Source of the DNA: Eubacterium multiforme
GTDB taxonomy: Bacteria; Bacillota; Clostridia; Clostridiales; Clostridiaceae
NCBI RefSeq assembly: GCF_030813415.1
Contig: NZ_JAUSUF010000004.1
Span: 62,001 to 126,000, forward strand
Length of the DNA stretch: 64,000 nt
Direction: 5' to 3'
Position 1 is the first letter of the stretch. Each line of letters opens with the position of its first letter. The notes beneath the pieces were generated by a model that saw nothing but the letters and a program-made list of their open reading frames with translations, was not told where the DNA came from and did not search any database. The translations under genes and the position numbers were made by a program. Positions 1-8,508 of this stretch are shown here, one piece after another.

Positions 1-228
1 AATAATACTACTAATAAAATAAAAATATTTGAGATAAGAGAAATATTTTCTCCAAAAGAATACAAAAAAATAATTATAGAACTTAAAAAGAGCTATTCAA
101 GTAAACAATATGAAAAAATTACTTATAAAAGTGATTTTAAAGAATTAGAAAATATATATAATATTAAACCTAGAGAAAATTTAAAAAACTGGTTAGATAT
201 AGGAATTGAAAGAATAAAAGAAATGTAA
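1..228 (+). CDS. C-terminal fragment of an unidentified gene
   Basis: An open frame runs from the first base to a TAA at 226-228, giving about 75 residues of a lysine- and isoleucine-rich, probably soluble protein; its start lies outside the window. No motif is recognisable. It is followed directly by the first copy of the GC-rich palindromic terminator, and the next gene belongs to a conjugation operon, so it is probably a backbone gene of the same mobile element. The reading frame is clear but the function is not known. Confidence 0.6.
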   Translation, partial: NNTTNKIKIFEIREIFSPKEYKKIIIELKKSYSSKQYEKITYKSDFKELENIYNIKPRENLKNWLDIGIERIKEM

Positions 229-252
229 AGGTGTCCCCGGGGGACACCTTTT
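227..252. terminator. GC-rich palindromic terminator, copy 1
   Basis: The core GTGTCCCCGGGGGACAC is flanked by AAAG and CTTTT, so it can terminate in both directions. It begins at the stop codon of the preceding gene. Near-identical copies occur at 2365, 3515, 10381, 18415, 28123, 39041 and 39876, with a decayed one near 12530. Confidence 0.8.
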
Positions 253-283
253 ATAATACAAAAATAAAAGGAGGTTTAGAATA

Positions 284-2092
284 TTGACAGATATAGAATT
301 TATAAAAATGCTTATAGAAAATCATGTGTTATCACCTATGGGAGTATTTGCAGATGGATTAAGAAAGATTGGTTGGTGGATAATAAGTGGACTTGTATCT
401 TTAGTTGATGGATTAGAAAAGGTAGCAACTAAAGTATATAGTTTTAATGATTTCTTTGATTCAAAAGGAGTTAATGATTTATTAAATGCTTATAAACCAC
501 TTATATTTGGAATACTTGTTTTAGCACTATTATTTTTAGGATATTCTATAATGCTACAGAAGAAAAAGGATAGAAGCGAAATACCAACGAATATTTTAAT
601 ATCAGCAATGGTTATAATAGCATTACCGCTTTTTATGACAAAGCTTGGAGATTTAACACAAATGTTTGTAAGCTATAATATATCAGAGCAGCAGTCAAGT
701 GCTAAGGGAATAGTAAAGGATAATGTAAGTGATCTATATTATTTAGATAGAGCAGACTTTAAAATAGGTAATAAAAAGAATGATATTCCAGTAAAAGATA
801 TAATGAATATAGATATAAATGAACAATTAGATGCTAGTAAAATAAATAATAAAGATTTTAAAGATGTATTTAAACAAAAATTAAGTAGAGATGAAAAGGG
901 AAATGAAAAACTTGTAGATTTAGATAAAGGTTTCTTTGGAATGTTTGAGGAAGGATATTATAGATATAATGCAAATTTTCTAATTATAATATTTTCTTTA
1001 GCAATAACAGGAATAACACTTTTATGTATAGCTTTAAAGGTTGCTGGAATAATATTTGAACTTGGATTTAAAAAGATATTTGCTACATTATTAGCAATGG
1101 CAGATATTAGTGATGGAAGGAAACTAAAAGCTATAATAATGGATATAGTATCATCATTTGCAGTTTTAATGGTAACATCAGTATTACTTAAAATGTATGT
1201 TGTTTTTGTAGCATTTTTAGGTAATAAACTTGAAAGTTATAGTATTTTAAATTTAGTTGTACTGGCAGGTGTTTCATGGAAAGTAATTGATGCTCCAGAT
1301 ATAGTTGAAAGGATACTTGGAATAGATGCTGGTGTTAAATCTAATTGGGCTTCAGTTTTAGCTGGATATGAAGGAGTTAAAGGTGCAGGTAGAGCTTTAA
1401 TGGGTGCTGGAAGATTAGCTAAAAAGGGATTTGCAAATGGTAAAAACGCTTTTAGAAGTTTATCTGATAAAGGAAAAGATTCATCAAATAATGGTGGTAT
1501 TTATGGAAATGAGAATAGCGAAAATAACAGTAATACAAACAATACCACAAGTCAAAATAGTAATAATTCAACATCTAATAATAAAAATAATGGCACTAAT
1601 ATGAATAATAATAGCAGTACAAATAAAAGTAATAATAAGAGTGAAAATACTAGTAGAAACAATGGTATATATAATAAAGCTGGAGATAATGTAAGTAATA
1701 ATCAAAATATTAATAATAACAATAATAATGGAAATAACAACAATACTGGTAAAGGCGTATATGATAATTCAAATAATAATATAAATACAAATAAAGGAAC
1801 TCCGATACATGATAATTCAAAGTCACCTAATACTGCAAATTTAAAGAAAGATTTTAATAATAAGGCAAATGAATCTAGTAATCAAGGAAATAAAGCTAGT
1901 AATAGCAACATTAATAATAATGTTACTAGCAAATCAACACCAGGTAATTCAAATATAAATAGTAGAAATAATTTTAATATAAAAGGTAGTAATTCACCTA
2001 ATATTAATAATGTTAAAAATAAAAATTATAATATTGGAAATCAAAATAAATGGAATATAAAAGGAAAGGGGAATAAAAATAATGCAATATAA
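284..2092 (+). CDS. VirB6-like membrane channel protein with Asn-rich tail
   Basis: Likely polytopic inner-membrane component of a Gram-positive type IV secretion channel (the VirB6/ConG/TcpH role). TTG start at 284, placed by AAGGAGG at 269-275. Residues 1-370 hold a hydrophobic N-terminal part with segments near 70-90 and 103-120, then a second membrane block near 230-335. After about residue 390 the protein becomes a roughly 200-residue low-complexity tail made almost wholly of Asn, Ser, Lys, Gly and Thr. The gene overlaps the next one by 11 bases, so the two are probably translationally coupled. Family assignment rests on topology and on the neighbouring VirB3-, VirB4- and CwlT-like genes rather than on a signature motif. 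Confidence 0.7.
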   Translation: MTDIEFIKMLIENHVLSPMGVFADGLRKIGWWIISGLVSLVDGLEKVATKVYSFNDFFDSKGVNDLLNAYKPLIFGILVLALLFLGYSIMLQKKKDRSEIPTNILISAMVIIALPLFMTKLGDLTQMFVSYNISEQQSSAKGIVKDNVSDLYYLDRADFKIGNKKNDIPVKDIMNIDINEQLDASKINNKDFKDVFKQKLSRDEKGNEKLVDLDKGFFGMFEEGYYRYNANFLIIIFSLAITGITLLCIALKVAGIIFELGFKKIFATLLAMADISDGRKLKAIIMDIVSSFAVLMVTSVLLKMYVVFVAFLGNKLESYSILNLVVLAGVSWKVIDAPDIVERILGIDAGVKSNWASVLAGYEGVKGAGRALMGAGRLAKKGFANGKNAFRSLSDKGKDSSNNGGIYGNENSENNSNTNNTTSQNSNNSTSNNKNNGTNMNNNSSTNKSNNKSENTSRNNGIYNKAGDNVSNNQNINNNNNNGNNNNTGKGVYDNSNNNINTNKGTPIHDNSKSPNTANLKKDFNNKANESSNQGNKASNSNINNNVTSKSTPGNSNINSRNNFNIKGSNSPNINNVKNKNYNIGNQNKWNIKGKGNKNNAI

Positions 2093-2366
2093 AATAATTA
2101 AGGATTTGAACCATGAACCATTATTTATGACTAATATAACTTTATTTGATTTAGGGTTTATTGGAATAGGAATGGTTATAGCGGTTATATTTAGTTTTTT
2201 AGTATATGATACATTGATATTTAAGGCTGCTTATTTTATATTCTGTTTTTTTTCATTAGTATATTTAACTGGCAAAAGTAGAACAAATCCAAAAAGAAGG
2301 AACTTACAATCTATATATTATGCAATATCGAGAAATAGATATGTATATAGAAGATTTTATGAATAA
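2082..2366 (+). CDS. VirB3/PrgI-like small conjugation membrane protein
   Basis: A 94-residue protein with a short cytoplasmic N-terminus, two adjacent hydrophobic segments (about 23-42 and 46-62) and a basic C-terminus (KSRTNPKRRN). This is the shape of the small VirB3-like proteins (ConD, TcpE, PrgI) that sit beside VirB4 in Gram-positive conjugation operons. It overlaps the VirB6-like gene by 11 bases and ends at the second palindromic terminator, closing a two-gene unit. No catalytic residues are expected. Assignment is by size, topology and position. Confidence 0.65.
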   Translation: MQYKIIKDLNHEPLFMTNITLFDLGFIGIGMVIAVIFSFLVYDTLIFKAAYFIFCFFSLVYLTGKSRTNPKRRNLQSIYYAISRNRYVYRRFYE

Positions 2367-2392
2367 AAGGTGTCCCCGGGGGACATCTTTTT
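2365..2392. terminator. GC-rich palindromic terminator, copy 2
   Basis: Core TGTCCCCGGGGGACA followed by a T run; it begins inside the stop codon of the VirB3-like gene. The right arm has ACATC instead of ACACC, a single change that leaves a G-U pair. Confidence 0.75.
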
Positions 2393-2414
2393 TATAAGGG
2401 AGAAATAAAGAATA

Positions 2415-2570
2415 ATGATATATGGATTAATTAGTGCATTATTTATAGCAGTTATATTCGAAACTATTGTGATAATAGTTTTACTAGATAAATATATAAA
2501 ATCATTAAAATATATTAAGTTGTTAGAAAAACTTAGTAGTTATGAAATGAGTAAAAATAAAAAAGATTGA
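2415..2570 (+). CDS. Small single-pass membrane protein
   Basis: ATG at 2415 preceded by GGGAG; 51 codons. The N-terminal half is one hydrophobic segment (residues 2-24) and the C-terminal half is charged (ends SKNKKD). Its stop at 2570 lies next to the ribosome binding site of the following VirB4-like gene, as expected for a conjugation-operon gene. Small single-pass proteins of this kind are common in such operons, but no family is recognised. Confidence 0.5.
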   Translation: MIYGLISALFIAVIFETIVIIVLLDKYIKSLKYIKLLEKLSSYEMSKNKKD

Positions 2571-2581
2571 AGGTGAACGAG

Positions 2582-3259
2582 ATGGCTTTTAAAAAATTTG
2601 AAGATATAAAAATAAAAAATAACATAGAAAATACAAAAGAGAAAAAGAAAAAATTAAGCAAGATAGAGAAAAAGGAGTTAAAAGCAGAAAGAAAAAAACT
2701 AAAAGCAGAAGAAAAGAAAGAAAAAGAATTGTTAAAAAAGATACCTTCAAATGTACTTGAAGAAATGCAAGTTTTAGATGTAACAGATGAAGTGCAAGGC
2801 GATAATTTCATTAAAACTAAAAATGGATATTTGAATTTATATCAAATAGTTGGAATAAATATAATTGCTTTAAATGATATTGAACAATTAAGAATAATAA
2901 ATGATTTTTCTTCTTTTATAAGAGCATATAATAAAGATTATAAAATAGTAATTATGAATTTCCCGGTTAGTACAGCAGTGCAGCAACAAAACTTATTAGA
3001 AAAAATAAATAATTGTAAAAACAAATTATTTAAAGAGCAGCTAGAAAGAAAGTTAGAAGAACTTAAAATACTAGAAAAAGATAAAACAAATACAGAATAT
3101 TATTTAGAAACTTTTTATGATGATAATGCAAATTTAGAAGTAGAAAGAAATTCACTTGAACAATGTTTAAAAAGAAACTTTAATTTAATAGAATTAGATT
3201 TAGAAAAGAAATTAAAAATACTATGTAAATTGCATAATCTTAATTCAAAGTTAATGTAA
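2582..3259 (+). CDS. VirB4 N-terminal-domain-like protein
   Basis: Probable accessory or detached N-terminal part of the VirB4 conjugation ATPase. ATG at 2582 is chosen because AAGGTG lies just upstream; an in-frame TTG at 2567 would overlap that site. Residues 1-65 are a highly charged Lys/Glu coiled coil. From about residue 75 the sequence (NGYLNLYQIVGINIIALND, then a DFSSFIRAYN-like stretch) resembles the N-terminal domain that precedes the ATPase in VirB4 and TrbE proteins. No Walker motif is present. The separate VirB4 ATPase begins about 315 bases downstream, which suggests that one ancestral gene has been split, or that this is a dedicated partner. Confidence 0.6.
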   Translation: MAFKKFEDIKIKNNIENTKEKKKKLSKIEKKELKAERKKLKAEEKKEKELLKKIPSNVLEEMQVLDVTDEVQGDNFIKTKNGYLNLYQIVGINIIALNDIEQLRIINDFSSFIRAYNKDYKIVIMNFPVSTAVQQQNLLEKINNCKNKLFKEQLERKLEELKILEKDKTNTEYYLETFYDDNANLEVERNSLEQCLKRNFNLIELDLEKKLKILCKLHNLNSKLM

Positions 3260-3282
3260 TAATGTTATTAGAGGATGAATTT

Positions 3283-3509
3283 ATGGAGGAAAATAAATTT
3301 GATTTAAAAAAAATAATAACGATAATTATATATTTATTATTAATACTTGTATATGGGGGGATTTAAGCGGATATATTGGGATAATAACAAGTATTATATA
3401 TTGTATATTTCTTAAAAATGAAGAAAGGTTTAGTGAGAAAGAAAAAAGTATATTTAGTAAAATATTTTATTCATTGGTTTTAATAGGCGTATTTTGTATA
3501 ATAGTTTAA
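3283..3509 (+). pseudogene. Small membrane protein gene with a frameshift at a G run
   Basis: ATG at 3283 opens a 27-codon frame ending at TAA 3364-3366. The ending follows a run of six G at 3355-3360. Adding one base there restores a continuous frame to TAA 3507-3509, giving about 75 residues with two hydrophobic segments separated by a charged loop (KNEERFSEKEKS). It lies between the two VirB4-like genes and ends at palindromic terminator copy 3. The frame is either broken, slips at the G run, or carries a sequencing error. Confidence 0.6.
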
Positions 3510-3514
3510 ATATT

Positions 3515-3543
3515 AAAGAGTGTCCCCGGGGGACACCTTTTTA
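3515..3543. terminator. GC-rich palindromic terminator, copy 3
   Basis: Core GTGTCCCCGGGGGACAC followed by CTTTTT. It separates the frameshifted small membrane gene from the VirB4 ATPase gene. Confidence 0.75.
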
Positions 3544-3574
3544 GATAAATTTAATTAAGAAAGGAATTTTGTAT

Positions 3575-5476
3575 ATGGAGAAAATAAAATATAAATATAA
3601 TCCACATTTTATAAATTTAGTACAACCTTGCGGTGGAATTAGTTTTAAAGAAAATTATATAAAGAAGGGTGATGGATACGAAGCGTGTATACACGTTTAT
3701 GATTTTCCAACAACTTGCGAAGATTTTTGGCTTAATGCACTATCTAATATTAGCAATGATGTAGTTACTACAGTTGATATTAGAACTGCTGATATGTCAA
3801 AAATAAATTCTAAATTAAATAAAGCACTTGCTGAAAATAGACAAAGGCAGGATGAAAAAGATAATGTTGAAGCAATAAAAGCTACAGGTAAAGTTCAGGA
3901 CTTAGCAGAATTAACAAATGATATTGTAAAGCATAATGAAGTAGTTAAATATATTATTGTTAGATATTATGTTTATGCAAAAACACTAAAAGAATTAGAT
4001 GACAAAGTTAAGGGGATTTTGAATCAGCTAGAAACTTTAACATTTAAAGGAGCAGTATTTTTAAATGAACAAGAAGAAGAATGGAAATCTTTATTTTTGT
4101 CAATTTCATTACAAAATAAACTTAAAAATAAAATTATTGAACAACCAATTCAAGGATATTCACTAGCAGGTGGCTATCCTTTTCATTTTGTTGAATTATG
4201 TGATCCGACTGGAAGATATTTAGGTTACACTAAAACAGGTGGAAATGTAATATTTGATTTGTTTACTAAAAATAATAAAAGAAAATCATTTAATGCTTTA
4301 TTAGTTGGACTTACTGGAGCTGGTAAATCAACTACATTAAAAAAATTATTAGATGATAATGCTATTATCGGAAATACAATAAGAGTATTAGATTTATCTG
4401 GAGAATTTAGAAAACTTGTTCTTAAACGAGGGGGAAAGGTTATAAAATTAGATGGAACAGAAGGTATGATAAATCCATTTCAAGTATTTGCTACTATGGT
4501 TGATACTGAAACAAATGAGGTTTTAGAAGAATTAAGTTATATGTTTCAATTAAGTAAGCTTACTATGATGTATCAATTCTTATCTAATAATTATGATAAT
4601 GCTATAATAAGTGAATTTGAAAGATTAGTAAATGAATTTTATAGAAATAATGGAATAACAAAAGATAGTTGTACATCTTTTAAGGCAAATGAATATCCAA
4701 TAATGGAAGATTTTTTAGATTTTTTAGAAAGAGAATTGTATGATGATGTAAAAAATAAAATATTAAAAAATAATCTTAGTCAATCAAGAATAGAAAAAAT
4801 AGAAACTATAATTACAACTATAACTGCTACAATAGATGGATATGGAAGTTTATTTAATGGTCACTCAACACTTGAAGATGTATCATCAGAACAAATAATA
4901 AGTTATGAAGTAAGAAATTTATCTCAACTTAAATCCAATGTTTTTAATGCACAGATTTTTAATGTATTAACTATGATTTGGAATGAAGCATTAAAACAAG
5001 GTGTAATAGAAAAAAGAAAATATGATAATGGAGAAGTAACTTTATGGGAAGCGAAAAAGTTTTTAGCATTTGTAGATGAAGCACATAAATATATTAATTC
5101 CAATAATGAATATGCAGTAGATTATTTTATTAACTTTGTAAGAGAAGCTAGAAAATATTTTGCTGGTTTAATTTATGCAACACATACATTAGGTGATTTA
5201 GTACCTAAAGGGAATGGTGATATGGTTAAAAATATTACAGAAAAAATAGCAACTCTTTTTGAACTTACTCAATATAAATTTATAATGCAACAAGATAATA
5301 ATGTAAAAGAAGCTATGGAAAAAACATTTAAAAATCAACTTACAGAAAGTGAAATAGAAGATATACCACTTTATGATGAAGGAGAATGTATGCTAATTAT
5401 AAATGGAATTGGTAATATAAGATTTAATATAGAAATATCAAAAGAAGAAGAAAAATTGTTTGCAGGTGGTGTATAA
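3575..5476 (+). CDS. VirB4-family conjugation ATPase
   Basis: Cytoplasmic ATPase that energises the type IV secretion channel (VirB4/ConE/TcpF/PrgJ role). ATG at 3575 is preferred over TTG 3569 because AAGAAAGGA lies ten bases upstream of it. Walker A is GLTGAGKST near residues 244-252 and Walker B is FLAFVDEAHK near residue 500. The stretch RVLDLSGEFRKL after Walker A and the REARKYFAGLIYATH motif after Walker B are typical of VirB4. At 633 residues it is shorter at the N-terminus than many VirB4 proteins, matching the separate N-terminal-like protein upstream. It follows palindromic terminator copy 3, so it starts a new transcription unit. Confidence 0.9.
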   Translation: MEKIKYKYNPHFINLVQPCGGISFKENYIKKGDGYEACIHVYDFPTTCEDFWLNALSNISNDVVTTVDIRTADMSKINSKLNKALAENRQRQDEKDNVEAIKATGKVQDLAELTNDIVKHNEVVKYIIVRYYVYAKTLKELDDKVKGILNQLETLTFKGAVFLNEQEEEWKSLFLSISLQNKLKNKIIEQPIQGYSLAGGYPFHFVELCDPTGRYLGYTKTGGNVIFDLFTKNNKRKSFNALLVGLTGAGKSTTLKKLLDDNAIIGNTIRVLDLSGEFRKLVLKRGGKVIKLDGTEGMINPFQVFATMVDTETNEVLEELSYMFQLSKLTMMYQFLSNNYDNAIISEFERLVNEFYRNNGITKDSCTSFKANEYPIMEDFLDFLERELYDDVKNKILKNNLSQSRIEKIETIITTITATIDGYGSLFNGHSTLEDVSSEQIISYEVRNLSQLKSNVFNAQIFNVLTMIWNEALKQGVIEKRKYDNGEVTLWEAKKFLAFVDEAHKYINSNNEYAVDYFINFVREARKYFAGLIYATHTLGDLVPKGNGDMVKNITEKIATLFELTQYKFIMQQDNNVKEAMEKTFKNQLTESEIEDIPLYDEGECMLIINGIGNIRFNIEISKEEEKLFAGGV

Positions 5477-5520
5477 AATATAATAAAGGCACTACTAAAG
5501 ATAATAAGGGAAGTGAAGTT

Positions 5521-6126
5521 ATGAAGAAAAAAGTAATAATGGGTGGAATTATAGTAGTTATAATTTTAGGAGCTATAGGTTATTCAGTAGTAAAATCAAA
5601 TAGAGATAAAGAAGCTAATAATATTAAAGTAGAACAACAAAAACAAACTGAAAGTTTAAATAAAAATGATATTAGTAAATCAATAAATGGATTGTCAGAC
5701 CAGGAACTTATGAAAAAGTATTTACTTCTTAAAGATAGTAAAGTACCAGTTAAAGATAGATCAGAAGCTTCAGAAGTAGCTAGAAAATTTGCAAAAGCAA
5801 TAACAGAATATAATTCAAACAATCCAAAAGAAGGAGAAAAAGAAGCATTAAGTTGCGTATCAAAGGATATATATAATGATGTACAAGGAATGTTTATAAC
5901 CAAAGGAAAAGATAAAGATAGTGATATAAAAGAAAAAAATATTTTGAGAATAAGAAGTGAAGAAAGAGTTAATAGTGAAGATAATGGATATATATATATA
6001 AAAGTAACACCCATATATACAGTTATAGATAAGCATAATCAAAAAAGAGATGATTCTACATCATATGTAATACAATTATTAAAAGTAAATGGTGAATATA
6101 AGGTCACAAGTTTTAGAGTTATATAA
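5521..6126 (+). CDS. Bitopic NTF2-like conjugation protein (VirB8/TcpC-like)
   Basis: A 201-residue protein with a short N-terminal anchor (residues 5-24), a charged linker and a soluble extracytoplasmic domain from about residue 75. That domain begins with a helix (ARKFAKAITEYN) and ends in beta strands (YVIQLLKVNGEYKVTSFRV), a layout like the NTF2 fold of VirB8 and TcpC assembly proteins. It is 45 bases downstream of VirB4, with GGGAAGTG as ribosome binding site, and a hairpin terminator follows. The VirB8-like role is inferred from topology and position. Confidence 0.6.
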   Translation: MKKKVIMGGIIVVIILGAIGYSVVKSNRDKEANNIKVEQQKQTESLNKNDISKSINGLSDQELMKKYLLLKDSKVPVKDRSEASEVARKFAKAITEYNSNNPKEGEKEALSCVSKDIYNDVQGMFITKGKDKDSDIKEKNILRIRSEERVNSEDNGYIYIKVTPIYTVIDKHNQKRDDSTSYVIQLLKVNGEYKVTSFRVI

Positions 6127-6152
6127 ATAATTTCAAAAAATAAATAGTTATT

Positions 6153-6186
6153 AAAGAACTAATAGAAATTCTATTAGTTCTTTTTT
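6153..6186 (+). terminator. Intrinsic terminator after the NTF2-like gene
   Basis: Perfect arms AAAGAACTAATAGA and TCTATTAGTTCTTT with a short loop, followed by a T run. Confidence 0.75.
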
Positions 6187-6219
6187 GTTGCAAAAAACTA
6201 CTTTAAAGGTGGTGATTAA

Positions 6220-7362
6220 TTGGACTATAAAAAACTACTAAAGAGAATAGTTGCTATTTTAGGAATAAGTAATGTAATTGGAGGAATACTTTTTTTGACT
6301 TTTATCGCTACTATAATTGGAGCAATACAAGGAAATAAAAGTAATAATAATAGCTATTCAGAATTAAATGGTGTTCCAACAGAATATATTGAATACTTTA
6401 ATGAAGCTTCAAAATTAAGTGGAATTCCTAATTGGGTATTGGCAGCTATAGCAAAACAAGAAAGTAATTTTAATCCTAAAGATGAATATGGTGGAGCTTA
6501 TGGTATTATGCAAATGCAAAAATCAGAAGGTTCAATAGATTTATGGGCAAGTTATATGAGAGATGGACTTGGAGATTTTTATAAAAAAGCTGGATATAGT
6601 TTTTCTTCTTCTGACGATATGTGGAACAAATTTTTAAAAGACCCAAAGGCTCAAATACTATCTGGAGCATATGAAACTTTGTATTATACAAACTATGTTT
6701 TATTTAAAAAGGGCATAGCAAAGTCTTTAAATTATAATAGTGTTGAGAATATGAAGTTAATAAATTGGAATGCAAATGAAAGTGATAGTAAGTTTGTTGA
6801 AGTGTTAAAAAGAATATTTGCTTGTTATAATGGTGGTCCGAGTTATGGTATGAATGTAGATTTTAATAATGCACAGAACAATTATCCTAATCAAGTTTTT
6901 CAATATGCAATGGAATTTAGGGGTAATGGACTTAGTGGAACAGGTCAAAAGGGAGATAATAAAACAATAGAAAATGCAATAAAGGCAGGAGAAAAATGGG
7001 TAGGTAAATCACCTTATGTTTGGGGTGGTGGAAGAACAGAATCTGATGTGAAGAAAGGAAGATTTGATTGTAGTTCATTCGTTTATTATTGTTATTCACA
7101 AGCCGGGATTAAATTAGGTGATATGTCTGGTGTTACAACTTGGAGTTTATTAAAACAAGGAAAGTCAGTAAATAAGAAAGATATGAAGCGAGGAGATATT
7201 ATATTTTTTGATACAGTAGGTAATGATACTCATGTTGGATTGTACTTAGGTTATGGAAAGTTTATGCACGATAGTTCTAGTAAAGGAGTAACTATTTCTG
7301 ATTTAAATAGTGCATATTATAAATCAGTTTTTAATGGAAAGGTAAGAAGAATAATAAATTAA
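6220..7362 (+). CDS. Bifunctional cell-wall hydrolase (lytic transglycosylase + NlpC/P60), CwlT/TcpG-like
   Basis: Opens the peptidoglycan so that the conjugation apparatus can cross the wall. TTG start at 6220 behind AAAGGTGGTGAT. Residues 9-39 form a membrane anchor. Residues 60-230 are a soluble lytic transglycosylase domain with the catalytic Glu in AKQESNFNP, followed by GGAYGIMQM. Residues 245-380 are an NlpC/P60 endopeptidase domain with catalytic Cys in FDCSSFVYYC and His in DTHVGLYLG. The two-domain order and the 380-residue size match CwlT of ICEBs1-type elements and TcpG of clostridial plasmids. It stands alone, between a terminator and the next gene 64 bases on. Confidence 0.9.
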   Translation: MDYKKLLKRIVAILGISNVIGGILFLTFIATIIGAIQGNKSNNNSYSELNGVPTEYIEYFNEASKLSGIPNWVLAAIAKQESNFNPKDEYGGAYGIMQMQKSEGSIDLWASYMRDGLGDFYKKAGYSFSSSDDMWNKFLKDPKAQILSGAYETLYYTNYVLFKKGIAKSLNYNSVENMKLINWNANESDSKFVEVLKRIFACYNGGPSYGMNVDFNNAQNNYPNQVFQYAMEFRGNGLSGTGQKGDNKTIENAIKAGEKWVGKSPYVWGGGRTESDVKKGRFDCSSFVYYCYSQAGIKLGDMSGVTTWSLLKQGKSVNKKDMKRGDIIFFDTVGNDTHVGLYLGYGKFMHDSSSKGVTISDLNSAYYKSVFNGKVRRIIN

Positions 7363-7426
7363 AAATAAAAAATATTTAGATTGTTTAAAGAAATATTTAT
7401 AGTAATTTCGATATGGAGGTGTTAAA

Positions 7427-8260
7427 TTGAGTGTTGAAAATATTAAAGAAAAAATAGAAAAATTTAAAAATAAAAGATTTAAAAGCCAGTCTGCTAAATA
7501 TTATTTAATTACAGTTGTAATGATATTTGGATTAGGCTTTTTTTTATCGTCTAATTATCTACTCAATAAGAATTTTATAAATGTAAAAAGTACAGAATTA
7601 AATCAAAAGATGACACTTGAAAGTGTAACAATTGATTTAGTAAGCAGAAAATATAATAAAGATACAGGATTATTTCAAGCTATATTATATGTTAGTAATG
7701 ATGAATTAAATAGTGATGATTCAATAAATGTTAAAGTTAAAGTAGATACTGATCCTCAAAAGATTATACAAAGTAAACTAATAAAAGTTAGTGATAATTA
7801 TTATATATTAACTACCAATTTAAAAAAAAATTGGAATACAGTTGCATTAGTAGTAAGTGAAAGTAATTCAAATAATGAGAATAAAAATATAAGTATATAT
7901 AATAATAAATCAGATGTTGTAGAAGATAGTAAGTTAAAAGAAGAAAACTTAAATGGATATAATGTTGAAATAACTGACTTAGAAATAAAAGATATTAATA
8001 ATAAAATTAAATATATAAATGGACAAATAGATACTAAAAAGAAATTAATAATGAACCTTTTATCAGATAATGATAAGCAAAAGAGTGATGAAAAATATCA
8101 AACTGAAGATGAAATAAAAAATACAGAAGGTAAAATAACTCAAAACAATAATACAATAGATAATACAAAAATAGATATAGAAAATTTACTAAAATCACTA
8201 GAAGAACAACAAAAAAGGATAGAGAAATTACAACAAAAGAAATCAGACTTAGAAAAATAG
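7427..8260 (+). CDS. Membrane-anchored coiled-coil protein, probable conjugation factor
   Basis: TTG start at 7427 behind GGAGGT. One transmembrane segment at about residues 27-47 follows a basic cytoplasmic N-terminus. Residues 55-150 look like a beta-rich extracytoplasmic domain. From residue 180 to the end it is a long Lys/Glu/Gln coiled coil (EEQQKRIEKLQQKKSDLEK at the C-terminus). No family is recognised. It is the last gene of the secretion block, directly before the probable oriT, so a structural or cell-contact role in conjugation is a reasonable guess only. Confidence 0.55.
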   Translation: MSVENIKEKIEKFKNKRFKSQSAKYYLITVVMIFGLGFFLSSNYLLNKNFINVKSTELNQKMTLESVTIDLVSRKYNKDTGLFQAILYVSNDELNSDDSINVKVKVDTDPQKIIQSKLIKVSDNYYILTTNLKKNWNTVALVVSESNSNNENKNISIYNNKSDVVEDSKLKEENLNGYNVEITDLEIKDINNKIKYINGQIDTKKKLIMNLLSDNDKQKSDEKYQTEDEIKNTEGKITQNNNTIDNTKIDIENLLKSLEEQQKRIEKLQQKKSDLEK

Positions 8261-8270
8261 CAATAAATTA

Positions 8271-8312
8271 TGTGGTAATAACTTGTATATTCTGTGGTGA
8301 TGTTGTGGTAAT
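8271..8312 (+). repeat. Three short direct repeats (TGTGGTRAT) beside the probable oriT
   Basis: TGTGGTAAT at 8271-8279 and 8304-8312, and TGTGGTGAT at 8292-8300. The first two starts are 21 bases apart and the third is 12 bases further. Direct repeats of this kind next to an oriT usually bind accessory proteins; two small DNA-binding-like proteins are encoded immediately downstream. Confidence 0.45.
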
Positions 8313-8344
8313 GTTGTGTCGCAAAGGTGTATATATGGAAATTA

Positions 8345-8400
8345 TTTTGATATCACTTAAACGCTAGGCTTTGCCTAGCCTATAACCTTGTGTGATAGCA
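8345..8400 (+). other. Probable origin of transfer (oriT)
   Basis: A perfect hairpin GCTAGGC-TTT-GCCTAGC (8363-8379) lies inside a wider inverted repeat TATCAC (8351-8356) / GTGATA (8392-8397). The segment is noncoding, richer in GC than its surroundings, and lies just upstream of two small DNA-binding-like genes and the relaxase gene, the usual position of oriT. The nick site cannot be named from sequence alone. Confidence 0.5.
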
Positions 8401-8423
8401 GTTTTTCCTTATGCTCTTAACTA

Positions 8424-8457
8424 AATACTTACTGGTATATTTCCAGTAAGTATTTTT
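8424..8457 (+). terminator. Intrinsic terminator upstream of the mobilisation genes
   Basis: Arms AATACTTACTGG (8424-8435) and CCAGTAAGTATT (8443-8454) followed by a T run. It separates the oriT region from the mobilisation operon. Confidence 0.75.
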
Positions 8458-8508
8458 AATTTCAATTTTATATTAATTATAGATTACAAAAAGGAGGTTA
8501 AATTTAAA

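Noticed and set aside
2533..2811. Minus-strand open frame rich in Phe and Ser opposite the VirB4 N-terminal-like gene
   Set aside because: Antisense to a clear coding gene, no ribosome binding site, and its composition mirrors Lys/Glu codons on the other strand.
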